DNA of 64,000 nt from Pseudomonadota bacterium (GTDB lineage: Bacteria > Pseudomonadota > Gammaproteobacteria > Burkholderiales > Burkholderiaceae_C): positions 1-64,000 of the forward strand of contig JAKOYD010000078.1 of NCBI GenBank assembly GCA_029780695.1, given 5' to 3'. Position 1 is the first letter of the stretch. Each line of letters starts with the position of its first letter. Position numbers and translations under genes: made by a program. This document shows positions 46,434-54,799 of the stretch, one piece after another. The notes beneath the pieces are model-generated. The model was given only the letters and a program-made list of their open reading frames with translations, did no database searches and was not told the DNA's origin.

Positions 46434-46817
46434 ATGAGCCTGCCTTCTTCCGACGCCAGCACCGCCGCGCGCGTGCGTGGCCTGTTCGCCGACGTGATCG
46501 AACTGGCGCAGGTGCGCCTGGAGCTGTTTACCGTCGAAGCGCGTCAAGAAATGGCCGGCCTGGCCAGCATGGCCGTGATGGGCGCGCTGGCCGTGGTGTT
46601 CGTCAGCTTCGGGCTGATCTTTCTGGCGATCTTTCTTACCGTGCTGCTGTGGGACACGCAGCGCCTGCTGGCGCTGGGCGTCTTCACCACGCTGTTTCTC
46701 GGCGGAGGGTCCGTGCTGGCGCTGCTGGTGTGGCAGAAAGCGCGCCAGGGCATTCGACTGTTTGGCACCACGCGCGACGAATTACGGCGCGACCAGGAAA
46801 GGCTGCGTGCGTCATGA
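46434..46817 (+). CDS. YqjE-like phage holin family membrane protein
   Basis: 127 residues. Two membrane helices (MAVMGALAVVFVSFGLIFLA and LLALGVFTTLFLGGGSVLAL) are framed by charged helices (VIELAQVRLELFTVEARQEM). This is the YqjE/DUF1469 holin-like family, here clearly chromosomal and not phage. The ATG at 46434 (MSLPSS) is preferred to one 12 bp earlier. Its stop overlaps the next start by 4 bp. Confidence 0.87.
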   Translation: MSLPSSDASTAARVRGLFADVIELAQVRLELFTVEARQEMAGLASMAVMGALAVVFVSFGLIFLAIFLTVLLWDTQRLLALGVFTTLFLGGGSVLALLVWQKARQGIRLFGTTRDELRRDQERLRAS

Positions 46818-47140
46818 AGGACGAAGCCGCCTTTGACCTGGCCACCCGGCGCGAGCAGTTGCGCCTGCGCTCGGCGCAGCTGCGCGACCAGATTGCGGTG
46901 CGCAGCCACATATTTCGCCCTGCCTTCAGCGCCACCGACCGCGTGCGGGGTGGGGTGCGGCGGGCGCGGCGCGTGGGCGACAACCAGGCGCTGCTGCTGC
47001 TGGCCGGCGCGGCGCTGGTTGGGGCTGCGCTGGTGCGGCCGCGCCTGGTGCTTGGCCTGGGCACACGCGCGCTGTCGGGCTGGCAGCTGTATCGCCGCGT
47101 TCGGCCCATCGTCGATGGCGTGCTGCGCCAGCTGGGTTGA
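46814..47140 (+). CDS. YqjK-like small protein
   Basis: 108 residues. The N-terminal half is a charged helix (RREQLRLRSAQLRDQIAVRS), and a hydrophobic segment lies at about 60-82 (QALLLLAGAALVGAALVRPR). It resembles the third member of the yqjDEK trio by place and layout rather than strong sequence identity. The ATG overlaps the yqjE-like stop. Function unknown; probably an envelope or stationary-phase partner of the two preceding proteins. Confidence 0.75.
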   Translation: MKDEAAFDLATRREQLRLRSAQLRDQIAVRSHIFRPAFSATDRVRGGVRRARRVGDNQALLLLAGAALVGAALVRPRLVLGLGTRALSGWQLYRRVRPIVDGVLRQLG

Positions 47141-47171
47141 CGCCGGCAAAGCGTTGCGCGAGGCTGGCGCC

Positions 47172-47663
47172 ATGGGTCAGATTTCGGCTGGCGACAAGCG
47201 CCCCTTCAAGATTCCCGAATCGGTGCTGGTGGTCATTCATACCCCGGCGCTGCAAGTGCTGCTGATCCGCCGCGCCGACGTGGCGTCCGACTATTGGCAA
47301 TCCGTCACCGGCAGCAAGGATGCGCCCGACGAACCGTTTGAACACACCGCCGCGCGCGAAGTGCGAGAAGAAACCGGCATCGACGTGGCGCAGCCGGGCC
47401 ACCATCTGACCGACTGGCGGCTTGAAAACGTGTACGAGATCTACCCCCGCTGGCGCCATCGCTATGCGCCAGGGGTGACGCACAACCGCGAGCACGTGTT
47501 TGGCCTTCAGGTGCCTGCGGCGACCGCGGTGTGCCTGAACCCGCGCGAACACGACGGCCTCGTCTGGCTGCCTTACCTGCAGGCGGCCGAACGCTGCTTT
47601 TCGCCGTCCAACGCGGAAGCCTGCCTGATGCTGCCGCGCCTGCTGGCCAAGGCGGCCGCATGA
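47172..47663 (+). CDS. nudB: Dihydroneopterin triphosphate diphosphatase
   Basis: 163 residues of the Nudix superfamily. The Nudix box lies in GSKDAPDEPFEHTAAREVRE followed by ETGID, with one extra residue relative to the strict pattern, as seen in NudB-like proteins. The start KRPFKIPESVLVVIHTPALQ is also typical of NudB. It removes pyrophosphate from dihydroneopterin triphosphate in folate synthesis. folE, which makes that compound, is about 0.8 kb downstream on the same strand, which supports the assignment. The stop overlaps the next start by 4 bp. Confidence 0.9.
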   Translation: MGQISAGDKRPFKIPESVLVVIHTPALQVLLIRRADVASDYWQSVTGSKDAPDEPFEHTAAREVREETGIDVAQPGHHLTDWRLENVYEIYPRWRHRYAPGVTHNREHVFGLQVPAATAVCLNPREHDGLVWLPYLQAAERCFSPSNAEACLMLPRLLAKAAA

Positions 47664-48436
47664 CGGCCGAATCGATCTTCGGCGCCACGCACGACGTGCT
47701 GCGCGTGGCCACCTACAACATCCACAAGGGTGTGCAGGGCGTCGGACCGGCGCGGCGGCTCGAAATTCACAACCTGGCGCTGGCCATCGAAACGCTGGAC
47801 GCCGACATCGTCTGCCTGCAGGAAGTGCGCGCCATGAACCGGCGCGAGGCAAGCTACTTCACCGGCTGGCCCGAAGTCCCGCAGGCGCAGTTTCTGGCGC
47901 CCGAAGGCTACGAATCCGTCTACCGCACCAACGCCATCACGCGCGATGGCGAACATGGCAACGCGCTGCTGTCGCGCTGGCCGATCGTGCGGCACCGGCA
48001 CGAGGACATGTCCGACCACCGCTTCGAGCAGCGTGGCCTGCTGCATGCCGAAATCCAGGTGGCCGGCGTCAGCGTGCACGCCATCGTGGTGCACTTCGGG
48101 CTGATCCCGGCCAGCCGCGTGCGCCAGACCGACCAGCTCAAGCGCTACATCGCGCGCGAAATCCCACTTGACGCGCCCGTGGTGGTGGCGGGCGACTTCA
48201 ACGACTGGGGCACGCGCGTGCGCCGCCTGCTGCACGTCGATTCGCTGCACGCCTTCGAAGGCCCGCGCACGCTGACCTATCCGTCGCGCTTTCCGGTGGC
48301 CCAGCTGGACCACATCTACGCGCGCGGCATGCGGCCGCTCAGTCTGGCGGCGCCGCGCGGGCGGGTGTGGAGCCGCATGTCCGACCACCTGCCACTGATC
48401 GCCGAATTCACCCTGCCAGATCGTATTGCTACATAA
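47660..48436 (+). CDS. Endonuclease/exonuclease/phosphatase family protein
   Basis: 258 residues of the EEP fold (DNase I-like). Motifs: VATYNIHKGVQG, the metal-binding Glu in DIVCLQEVR, HAIVVHFGLIP, VVAGDFNDWG and the terminal SDHLPLIAEF with the catalytic His. The absence of a signal suggests a cytoplasmic enzyme; the substrate may be nucleic acid, a phosphoester or a lipid. E. coli YbhP is a family member next to cardiolipin synthase ClsB, but no such partner is seen here. The ATG overlaps the nudB stop. Confidence 0.88.
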   Translation: MTAESIFGATHDVLRVATYNIHKGVQGVGPARRLEIHNLALAIETLDADIVCLQEVRAMNRREASYFTGWPEVPQAQFLAPEGYESVYRTNAITRDGEHGNALLSRWPIVRHRHEDMSDHRFEQRGLLHAEIQVAGVSVHAIVVHFGLIPASRVRQTDQLKRYIAREIPLDAPVVVAGDFNDWGTRVRRLLHVDSLHAFEGPRTLTYPSRFPVAQLDHIYARGMRPLSLAAPRGRVWSRMSDHLPLIAEFTLPDRIAT

Positions 48437-48498
48437 AACATAGCTGCATCCGCAACCAGGCTGGCCGCCCGGGCTTTGCTGCTACCATCGGTTCGCAC

Positions 48499-49224
48499 AT
48501 GAAACCATCCCCCGATCTCCCCGCGGCGGCCGACGCCACCGACGAAGGCACGCCCGTCTCGGTCAAGATCCGCGAGCGCCTGCAAGCGGCGCGCCGCCGC
48601 TTCAACGCCAACGACAACATTGCCGACTTCATCGAACCTGGCGAGCTGGAAAAGCTGCTCGACGAAGTCACCGCCAAGATGGAAGGCGTGCTCGACAGCA
48701 TGGTGATCGACACCGAGCGCGACCACAACACCAGCAACACCGCGCGCCGCGTGGCCAAGATGTATGTCAACGAGGTGTTCAAGGGCCGCTATGTCAAGCC
48801 GCCCGAGATCACCGAGTTTCCCAATGCCGAGCGCCTGAACGAGCTGATGATCGTCGGCCCCATCACCGTGCGCTCGGCCTGCAGCCACCATTTCTGCCCG
48901 GTCATCGGCAAGCTGTGGATCGGCGTCATGCCTAACGAGCGCACCAACGTCATCGGCCTTTCCAAATACGCGCGCTTGGCCGAATGGATCATGGGCCGCC
49001 CGCAAATCCAGGAAGAAGCCGTGGTGCAGCTGGCCGACCTGATCCAGCACAAGACCAAGCCCGACGGCCTGGCGCTGGTGATGCAGGCCACGCATTTCTG
49101 CATGGCCTGGCGCGGCGTCAAGGACATGGACAGCAAGATGATCAACTCGGTCATGCGCGGCGTGTTCCTGAAAGACGCCAACCTGCGGCGCGAATTCCTG
49201 TCCCTCATTCCGCAAAAGAACTGA
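48499..49224 (+). CDS. folE: GTP cyclohydrolase I
   Basis: 241 residues. Converts GTP to 7,8-dihydroneopterin triphosphate, first step of folate (and pterin) synthesis. Zn-binding Cys/His appear in RSACSHHFCPVIGKLWIGVM and the third ligand in QATHFCMAWRGVKD. The loop NERTNVIGLSKYARL holds the substrate-binding residues. The middle differs from E. coli FolE (SACSHH in place of the common SMCEHH), consistent with the sub-branch in burkholderiales. No strong Shine-Dalgarno precedes the ATG at 48499; upstream sequence includes a decayed family 1 repeat (about 48427-48475). Confidence 0.94.
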   Translation: MKPSPDLPAAADATDEGTPVSVKIRERLQAARRRFNANDNIADFIEPGELEKLLDEVTAKMEGVLDSMVIDTERDHNTSNTARRVAKMYVNEVFKGRYVKPPEITEFPNAERLNELMIVGPITVRSACSHHFCPVIGKLWIGVMPNERTNVIGLSKYARLAEWIMGRPQIQEEAVVQLADLIQHKTKPDGLALVMQATHFCMAWRGVKDMDSKMINSVMRGVFLKDANLRREFLSLIPQKN

Positions 49225-49226
49225 CC

Positions 49227-49649
49227 ATGCTTGTCCGCCTGCTCTACGCCAGCCGCGCCGTCGATTCATCGCCCGCCGCCGTCGAAGCCATCTGCACCAG
49301 CGCGCGCCAGCACAACGCCGACCACGGCGTCACCGGCGTGCTGGTGTTTGGCGGCGGCATCTTCATGCAGTGCATCGAAGGCGGCCGCCAGACCATCAGC
49401 GACCTGTACGGCGTGATCCAGAAGGATGCGCGGCATCAGGACGTGGTGCTGCTGCATTACGAAGAGATCACCGAGCGCCGTTTCGGCGGCTGGACGATGG
49501 GGCTGGTCAATGCCGAGCGCGTCAATGCGGGCGTGTTGCTGAAGTATTCGGAGCGCGCGGTGCTGGATCCGTACACCGTGTCCGGCCGTGCTTCGCTGGC
49601 GCTGATCGAGGACTTGATGGCGACGGCCAGTGTGGTCGGTCACACCTGA
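49227..49649 (+). CDS. BLUF-domain blue-light photoreceptor
   Basis: 140 residues, a stand-alone BLUF domain binding FAD. The photochemically essential residues are all in place: Tyr7 (LLYAS), Asn30 (QHNADHGVTGVLVF), Gln48 (FMQCIEGG), Trp89 and Met91 (FGGWTMGL). The spacings Asn-Gln 18, Gln-Trp 41 and Trp-Met 2 match AppA and Slr1694. The remaining 45 residues form the C-terminal helices; no output domain is attached, so it must signal through a partner protein. It starts 2 bp after the folE stop, so light sensing and pterin synthesis genes are co-transcribed. The partner is unknown. Confidence 0.95.
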   Translation: MLVRLLYASRAVDSSPAAVEAICTSARQHNADHGVTGVLVFGGGIFMQCIEGGRQTISDLYGVIQKDARHQDVVLLHYEEITERRFGGWTMGLVNAERVNAGVLLKYSERAVLDPYTVSGRASLALIEDLMATASVVGHT

Positions 49650-49653
49650 TCGA

Positions 49654-49716
49654 TGTCATGAAAATTGGCCGCCAGCGCCGGTCCATCAAGCGCCGGTAGC
49701 TCACTAAACAATAGCA
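49654..49716 (-). repeat. Two-hairpin palindromic repeat (family 1)
   Basis: On the minus strand: GCTATTGTTTAGTGAGCTACC, GGCGCTTGATGGACCGGCGC, TGGCGGCCAATTTTCAT. The second stem is strong. It sits exactly between the converging BLUF and SulP genes, where a bidirectional end of transcription is needed. Confidence 0.75.
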
Positions 49717-49717
49717 A

Positions 49718-51418
49718 TCAAATCGCTGCCGCGGCCAGGTCGGCAGGCTCGGCGCGTTGCGCATCGGCAATCGCCCGCATGGCGGAAAGCGCCTCGGCAT
49801 CGGTGCGGTAGGTGCGCAGCAGCGGGTGCGGCGACAGCGCGGCGGCGGCCTGCAGCACGCGTTCGGCGGGCAGCTTCATGCCGGCGATGTGCAGCGTCAC
49901 CTGGCGCGAGCGCAGCAGGCCCAGCACGCGTGTGAACACTTCGGCGCCGGTGGCGTCGATGCGGTTGATCGGCTGGGCGAACAGGCAGACGTGGCGCGTG
50001 CCAGGGTGCGCCGTCAGGTATTCGGTCAGGTTGCGCTCGAACTGACTGGCGGTGGCAAAGTCCAGCGCGGCGTCCATGCGCAGGGCGTAGGTGTCCGGCG
50101 CCAGCGGCGCCAACTGCCACAGGTGGCGGTCGCGCAGGCTGCCGTCGGGGTGCAGCCCGACTTCGATGATGCGCGGATGCAGGCGCTGGTACAGAAACAG
50201 CGACAGCGCCATCAGCACCCCCGTCAGCACGCCCCAGTACAGCGCCGGCGCGGCGGCGAGGGTGACGGCGAAGGTGGCCACGGCAATGGCCGTTTCGACG
50301 CGCGAGATGCGCCACAGACGCCCGAATTCGCGCGGCTTGATCAGCCCCAGCACGGCCGCCACCACGATGGCCGCCAGCACCGCCTGAGGCACGTGGCGCA
50401 GCACCGGCGTGAACAGCAGCAGCGCCAGCAGTACCACGCCCACCGAAAAGACGGTGGCCCAGCCGGTCTGCGCGCCCGCGTACAGGTTGAGCGCCGAGCG
50501 CGAAAACGACGAACTGGTGGCAAACGCACCCGACAAGCCCGACGCGATCTTGGCCAGGCCCTGGCCAATGAGGTCCTGGTCCTGGTCCCAGCGCTCGCCC
50601 TTGCGCTGGCTGTCCACCTTGGCGCTGGACGCGGTTTCGAGAAAGCTCACCAGCGTCACCACCAGCGTCGGCAGCACCAGTTGGCCCAGCACCTGCCAGC
50701 CCGGCCAGCCGGGCACATACAGCGCGGGCAGCCCCTGCGGCAGTGGCCCCACCACGGCGCCGCCGCGCGCTTCAAAGCCGATGGCGTAGCTCAGCGCCGC
50801 CGTCGCCACCACGATGACCAGCACGCCCGGAAAAGTGGGTTTCCAGCGGCGCGCCAGCATCAGCAACGCCAACGCGCCCAGGCCGAAGGCGGCAGCCAGC
50901 GGGTCGATGGCCGGATGGCGCAGCATATTGCCCCAAGCCACCTTGAAGCCCAGCAGCGCCGGCACTTGCGAGGTGATGATGAGCACCGCCGCCGCCTGCG
51001 TGAAGGCCATCAGCACAGGTGAATTGATCAGGTTCAGCAGCCAGCCAAACCTGAAGGCGCCCAGCACCACCTGCAGCAGGCCCGACAGCAGCGCCAGCCA
51101 CACGGCCAGCTCGACCCACTGCGCGCTGCCCGGCGCGGCCAGCGGCGTGAGCGAGGCGAACACCATCAGGCAGGTCAGCGCCGTGGGCCCCACCGACAGC
51201 CGCGCCGAGGCCGAGAACAGCACCGCCACCAGCGCCGGCAGCATCGACGCATAGATGCCCGTCACCAGCGGCATGCCCGCCAGCTGCGCGTAGGCCACGC
51301 CTTGTGGAATCACCATCAGCCCGACCGTGAGGCCGGCCAGCGCCTCGCCCCGCAGCAGCGCCGCCGTGGGGCGTGGCCAGTGCAGGAAGGGCAGGCGGCG
51401 GGCGAGGGCGGGGTGCAT
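49718..51418 (-). CDS. SulP family inorganic anion transporter with STAS domain
   Basis: 566 residues. About ten to twelve membrane helices begin with GLTVGLMVIPQGVAYAQLAG (SulP signature; the conserved Ala-Tyr-Ala and Gly-Leu-Tyr-like segment VTGIYASMLPALV are seen). Then follows a cytosolic STAS domain (about 455-550, ATASQFERNLTEYLTAHPGT). SulP proteins carry sulfate, bicarbonate or dicarboxylates; the cargo cannot be told. A sulfatase gene lies 1 kb further, which makes sulfate a reasonable guess but no more. The ATG at 51418 is the first sensible start. Confidence 0.9.
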   Translation of the reverse strand: MHPALARRLPFLHWPRPTAALLRGEALAGLTVGLMVIPQGVAYAQLAGMPLVTGIYASMLPALVAVLFSASARLSVGPTALTCLMVFASLTPLAAPGSAQWVELAVWLALLSGLLQVVLGAFRFGWLLNLINSPVLMAFTQAAAVLIITSQVPALLGFKVAWGNMLRHPAIDPLAAAFGLGALALLMLARRWKPTFPGVLVIVVATAALSYAIGFEARGGAVVGPLPQGLPALYVPGWPGWQVLGQLVLPTLVVTLVSFLETASSAKVDSQRKGERWDQDQDLIGQGLAKIASGLSGAFATSSSFSRSALNLYAGAQTGWATVFSVGVVLLALLLFTPVLRHVPQAVLAAIVVAAVLGLIKPREFGRLWRISRVETAIAVATFAVTLAAAPALYWGVLTGVLMALSLFLYQRLHPRIIEVGLHPDGSLRDRHLWQLAPLAPDTYALRMDAALDFATASQFERNLTEYLTAHPGTRHVCLFAQPINRIDATGAEVFTRVLGLLRSRQVTLHIAGMKLPAERVLQAAAALSPHPLLRTYRTDAEALSAMRAIADAQRAEPADLAAAAI

Positions 51419-51535
51419 CGGGTGCGGGTCAGTGCCGGTCGCCCGGGCGCGCTGGTCGGCGCCCGCGGGTGTTGCGGCGTTGAGCATTCTGTACCATGGC
51501 GCGCCTTGACCGCCGCCCGCCTGACGGAGACCCCG

Positions 51536-52138
51536 ATGAATCGCTTTGTGCTGATCGCTGCCCTGGCGCTGCTGCCTGCCGCGGCGGGCGCGCAGGCCAT
51601 CCGCTGCGCGGACCCGGCCAGCGGCAAGACGCTCTACACCGACCAGCCCTGCAAGGGCGGCGAGCTGGTGGTGCCCCGCCGCACCGAGGTTGAGCTGCAG
51701 CAAGAAGCCGCCCAAGCCGCCGCCGCGCGCCAGCGGGAGCGCGAGCGTGAACTGGACCGCGCCGAGCGCGCGCTGCAGCGCGAAAGACAGGCGACCCGCG
51801 AAGCCGTCGCCGCCCGTCGTGCCGAATCGCTGGCCGAATCCGACACTTGCCGCCGGGCACGCGCCGAAGCCAGCTTTCGCGCGGCCAGCTTTTCAGCATC
51901 GGCCGAGGAAATCCGCACCGCCCGGTACAACGCGGCCCTGGCTTGCGGCCAGCCGCCGCCGAGCGACATCGTGGTGGTGCAGCCCGCAGCGCCGGCCTGG
52001 CCGGTGCGCCGCCCCTGGTCGCCCGACCAGCCTCATGCCAACCGCGGCTCGGGCACGGGCTTTGGCATGCCCGCGCCGCCCATGCCGCCGCGCCCGCGCG
52101 TCGATGCGCCGCGCGAATCGGGGCTCATGGGGCGCTGA
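51536..52138 (+). CDS. DUF4124-type secreted protein
   Basis: 200 residues. Sec signal (about 1-20, cleaved after AGA) and a short DUF4124-like domain with the Cys pair in IRCADPASGKTLYTDQPCKG. A highly charged helical stretch of Arg/Glu/Ala (about 55-110, coiled-coil like) follows, then a Cys pair and a Pro-rich tail. DUF4124 proteins are periplasmic and of unknown role. It is divergent from the SulP gene with 117 bp between starts. Confidence 0.8.
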   Translation: MNRFVLIAALALLPAAAGAQAIRCADPASGKTLYTDQPCKGGELVVPRRTEVELQQEAAQAAAARQRERERELDRAERALQRERQATREAVAARRAESLAESDTCRRARAEASFRAASFSASAEEIRTARYNAALACGQPPPSDIVVVQPAAPAWPVRRPWSPDQPHANRGSGTGFGMPAPPMPPRPRVDAPRESGLMGR

Positions 52139-52234
52139 CGGGCGGCGCCGGGTGGGGCGTTGGTGGTTAAACAAGGCTGCAGCGCTTTATTCAAAAGGGC
52201 AGGGTGCTATGGTTTTGCATGAGTGCCACGAGGG

Positions 52235-52365
52235 TGAAGAGAGCAAGGCAGTTGCTCCCTCCCCCACTGGGGAGGGCTGGGGTGGGGACCGCCCCGCCGT
52301 CGGTGCCAGCGCTGCGGCCCTCATCCCAACCTTCCCCCATAGGCGGAAGGCGTGAGTAGCGAAGC
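52235..52365. repeat. MITE-like imperfect palindrome after the DUF4124 gene
   Basis: The gap 52139-52422 contains the run CCCTCCCCCACTGGGGAGGG, then GGGTGGGG, and further on the rough inverse CATCCCAACCTTCCCCC...GGCGGAAGG. Reverse-complementing the second arm gives the same order of motifs as the first. Such CCCTCTCCC/GGGTTGGGG palindromes are scattered in many bacterial genomes. The outer parts of the gap (52160-52215 and 52370-52400) resemble decayed family 1 repeats. Confidence 0.5.
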
Positions 52366-52422
52366 GCAGGCTCCTTGCTGCTCAAGCGTTTTTGCATCAG
52401 AGCACGGCAGGCGTCGCCCGCC

Positions 52423-53757
52423 TCAGCGCTGCGGCATGTCCTTGGCGCCGTAGCCCAGGCTGACGGTGGCGTCGGCCGGTATGGCGGGCATGGTGGCGTT
52501 CCACTGCTCCCACGCATCGCGCAGGGCCGCCAGGCGCTCGGGCTCGCGGGCGGCCAGGTTGGCGCGTTCGCGTTCGTCCTGCGGGATGTTGAACAGGTAG
52601 TCGTGCCCGTCCACGCGCAGGTACTTCCAGTCGCCGTCGCGGTGCGCGCGCTGGCCGCGGTGGTTCATGCGCCAGAACAGCGGGCGCTCGAACCTGGCCG
52701 TGGGATCGCGCAGCACCGGCAGCAGCGACACGCCGTCCAGCGGGTAGTCGGGGTGCGCGGCCACGCCGGCGGCGTCGAGCAGGGTGGCCGACCAGTCCAT
52801 CGTCATGCAGGCTTGCGTGGTGACGCCGCTGGGTGCGATGCGCGCCGGCCAGTGCGCGATCCAGGGCACGCGTATGCCGCCTTCGGTCAAGTCCATCTTG
52901 CCGCCGACCAGCGGCCAGTTGTCTGAAAAACGCTCGCCACCGTTGTCGCTGGTGAAGACGATCAGCGTGTTGTCCAGCAGGCCTTCGGCGCGCAGCGTGT
53001 CCACCAGCTTGCCGATGCCCTCGTCCATGTGGTGGATCATGCGGCGGTAGGTGTGGATGTTGCCGCCGTGCAGGTGGAACAGGTTGTCCTTCACCTCTTG
53101 CGCCAGCGCCGCGTCGTCGCGCGTTTCCCACGGCCAGTGCGGGGCGGTGTAGTGCACGCTCAGGAAAAACGGCGTGCCACCGCGCGCGCCGTCGGCCATG
53201 CGCTGGATGTAGTCCACCGACCGATTGGTGATGAGGTCGGTGAGGTAGCCCTCGGCCTGGTGCTCGGCGTCGCCCAGGTACAGGTCGTGCGTGCCGTTGT
53301 TGCTGCAGTGGGTGAAGTAGTCGACCCCGCCCGACATGGGGCCGAAGAACTCCTCGTAGCCCGATTTGAGCGGCCCGAAGGCCGGTGGATAGCCCAGGTG
53401 CCACTTGCCCATCAGCGCGGTGCGGTAGCCGGCGCCTTTCAGCAGCGACGGCAGCGTCGGGTGCTCGGGCGGCAGGCCCAGCGTGCTGCTGCCCTTGCTC
53501 TTGCTGTTGATCGGCTCTTCGGCGGCGCCGCGCAGGCGGTACTGGTAGCGCGCCGTCATCAGGCCAAAGCGGGTGGGTGAGCACACCGGCGAGTTGCTGT
53601 AGCCCTGCGTGAACTTCACGCCCGCCGCGGCCAGCCGATCGAGCACGGGCGACACGGGGCCGAAGTCGGCGTCGCGCCCGCCGTAGCAGCCCAGGTCGGC
53701 AAAGCCCAGGTCGTCGGCGACGATGAAGATGAAGCTGGGGCGGTTTTTGGTGGTCAT
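52423..53757 (-). CDS. Cytoplasmic type I sulfatase
   Basis: 444 residues of the arylsulfatase class. The metal-binding Asp pair DD (15-16) opens the fold, and the formylglycine signature is CSPTR at Cys59 (SNSPVCSPTRFGLMTARY), so the Cys must be converted to formylglycine. VFTSDNGGERF gives the later metal residues. It lacks a signal peptide, like Pseudomonas AtsA, so it should act in the cytoplasm on an imported sulfate ester. No maturation enzyme (FGE or AtsB-type) is in the window. It lies downstream of two Bug binding-protein genes on the same strand. The substrate is unknown. Confidence 0.92.
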   Translation of the reverse strand: MTTKNRPSFIFIVADDLGFADLGCYGGRDADFGPVSPVLDRLAAAGVKFTQGYSNSPVCSPTRFGLMTARYQYRLRGAAEEPINSKSKGSSTLGLPPEHPTLPSLLKGAGYRTALMGKWHLGYPPAFGPLKSGYEEFFGPMSGGVDYFTHCSNNGTHDLYLGDAEHQAEGYLTDLITNRSVDYIQRMADGARGGTPFFLSVHYTAPHWPWETRDDAALAQEVKDNLFHLHGGNIHTYRRMIHHMDEGIGKLVDTLRAEGLLDNTLIVFTSDNGGERFSDNWPLVGGKMDLTEGGIRVPWIAHWPARIAPSGVTTQACMTMDWSATLLDAAGVAAHPDYPLDGVSLLPVLRDPTARFERPLFWRMNHRGQRAHRDGDWKYLRVDGHDYLFNIPQDERERANLAAREPERLAALRDAWEQWNATMPAIPADATVSLGYGAKDMPQR

Positions 53758-53806
53758 TTTGGCCTTCAGCGCTTGTCAGGAAAGCGGTGGTGGCTATAAA
53801 AAAAGG
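53755..53806 (-). repeat. Two-hairpin palindromic repeat (family 1)
   Basis: On the minus strand: CTTTTTTTATAGCCACCACC, GCTTTCCTGACAAGCGCTG, AAGGCCAAAATGAC. It is recognisable by the second stem and the GGC-AAAAT tail, and it runs up to the sulfatase start codon, so the repeat supplies the sulfatase ribosome-binding region. Confidence 0.65.
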
Positions 53807-53812
53807 AGTATT

Positions 53813-54799
53813 TCACTCCACCTTCATGCCCGTTGCCTGAATGACGCGGCCGTAGCGCTGCGACAAATCGGCCAGCCGTCTGGCCGCGTCGGCGCCGGTC
53901 AGGCCTTCGTAGAACAGGTCCAGGTTGGCCAGGCGCTGCCGCACGTCGGGCTGGGCCAGCGCCTCGGCAAAGGCCTGCTGCAGCGTCTGCACCACCGCGT
54001 CGGGCGTGGCGGCGGGCACCATGGCGATGTAGAGCACCTCTTGCTCCAGCCCCTTGAAGCCGGCTTCGGCCACCGTCGGCACGTCGGGTGCCAACGCGCT
54101 GCGCTGGCGGCTGGTGACGGCCAGCGCCGTCACCTTGCCCGCCTTCACGTGCGGCAGCAGGCCGGGCGTGGCCAGCACGCCGCCATTCACTTCGCCGCTC
54201 AGGATGGCGGTGACGGCGGGCGTGTTGCCCTTGTAGGGCACGTGGGTGATCTTCATGCCGGTGGCGTCGTGAAACAGCTCCGCCGCCAGGTGGCCCGGGC
54301 TGCCGGAGCCGGCCGAGCTGAAGGTCACGCCGCGCGTCTTGCCGGCGTTGATCAGGTCGGCCAGCGTCTTGAAGCCGGTGGCCGGGTGTGCGCCCACCAG
54401 CAGGCCCGACGAGGCCATCACCATCAGCGGCTTGAACTCGGCCGGCTTGAACGGCATGCCCTTGTAGATGTGCGGATTGACGGTGAACGTGGTGTCGATG
54501 CCGATCAACACCGTGTAGCCGTCGGGCGCGCTGCGCGCCACCTGCGTGGTGCCGATGTTGCCGGCCGCGCCGGGCTTGTTGTCAACCACCACCGGCTGCT
54601 TGAAACGCTTTTGCAGCACTTCGGCGACCGATCGCGCAATCAGGTCCGACGGGCCGCCCGGCGGAAAGCTGTTGACGAAGGTGATCTGCCGCGCCGGATA
54701 CGCCTGCGCCACCGCCGCGCCGGCCAGCAGGCAGAGCGTGGTGGCCACCAGCGCACGCCGCGCGAAGCCGCGGGTAAAGAGGGCGCGCACGGCGTTCAT
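53813..54799 (-). CDS. Bug/TctC-family periplasmic substrate-binding protein (1)
   Basis: 328 residues. Sec signal (about 1-32) and the Bug fold with YPARQITFVNSFPPGGPSDL, VVVDNKPGAAGNIGTTQVAR, and GITHVPYK-like ITHVPYKGNTPAVTAILSGE. Bug proteins bind carboxylates or other small anions for tripartite TctABC transporters, but no tctA/tctB is nearby; such orphans abound in Bordetella and Comamonadaceae. The ATG at 54799 overlaps the stop of the second Bug gene (ATGA). Possible role: presenting the sulfated substrate of the neighbouring sulfatase (inferred). Confidence 0.92.
   Translation of the reverse strand: MNAVRALFTRGFARRALVATTLCLLAGAAVAQAYPARQITFVNSFPPGGPSDLIARSVAEVLQKRFKQPVVVDNKPGAAGNIGTTQVARSAPDGYTVLIGIDTTFTVNPHIYKGMPFKPAEFKPLMVMASSGLLVGAHPATGFKTLADLINAGKTRGVTFSSAGSGSPGHLAAELFHDATGMKITHVPYKGNTPAVTAILSGEVNGGVLATPGLLPHVKAGKVTALAVTSRQRSALAPDVPTVAEAGFKGLEQEVLYIAMVPAATPDAVVQTLQQAFAEALAQPDVRQRLANLDLFYEGLTGADAARRLADLSQRYGRVIQATGMKVE

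Noticed and set aside
46434-46817. Prophage trace suggested by a phage-holin-family protein
   Set aside because: It is the YqjE-like member of a chromosomal yqjD-E-K set; no other phage genes or attachment sites are near.
49718-53757. SulP permease and sulfatase as one sulfur operon
   Set aside because: They are on the same strand but separated by a divergent DUF4124 gene and a 284-bp repeat-rich gap, so co-transcription is unlikely.
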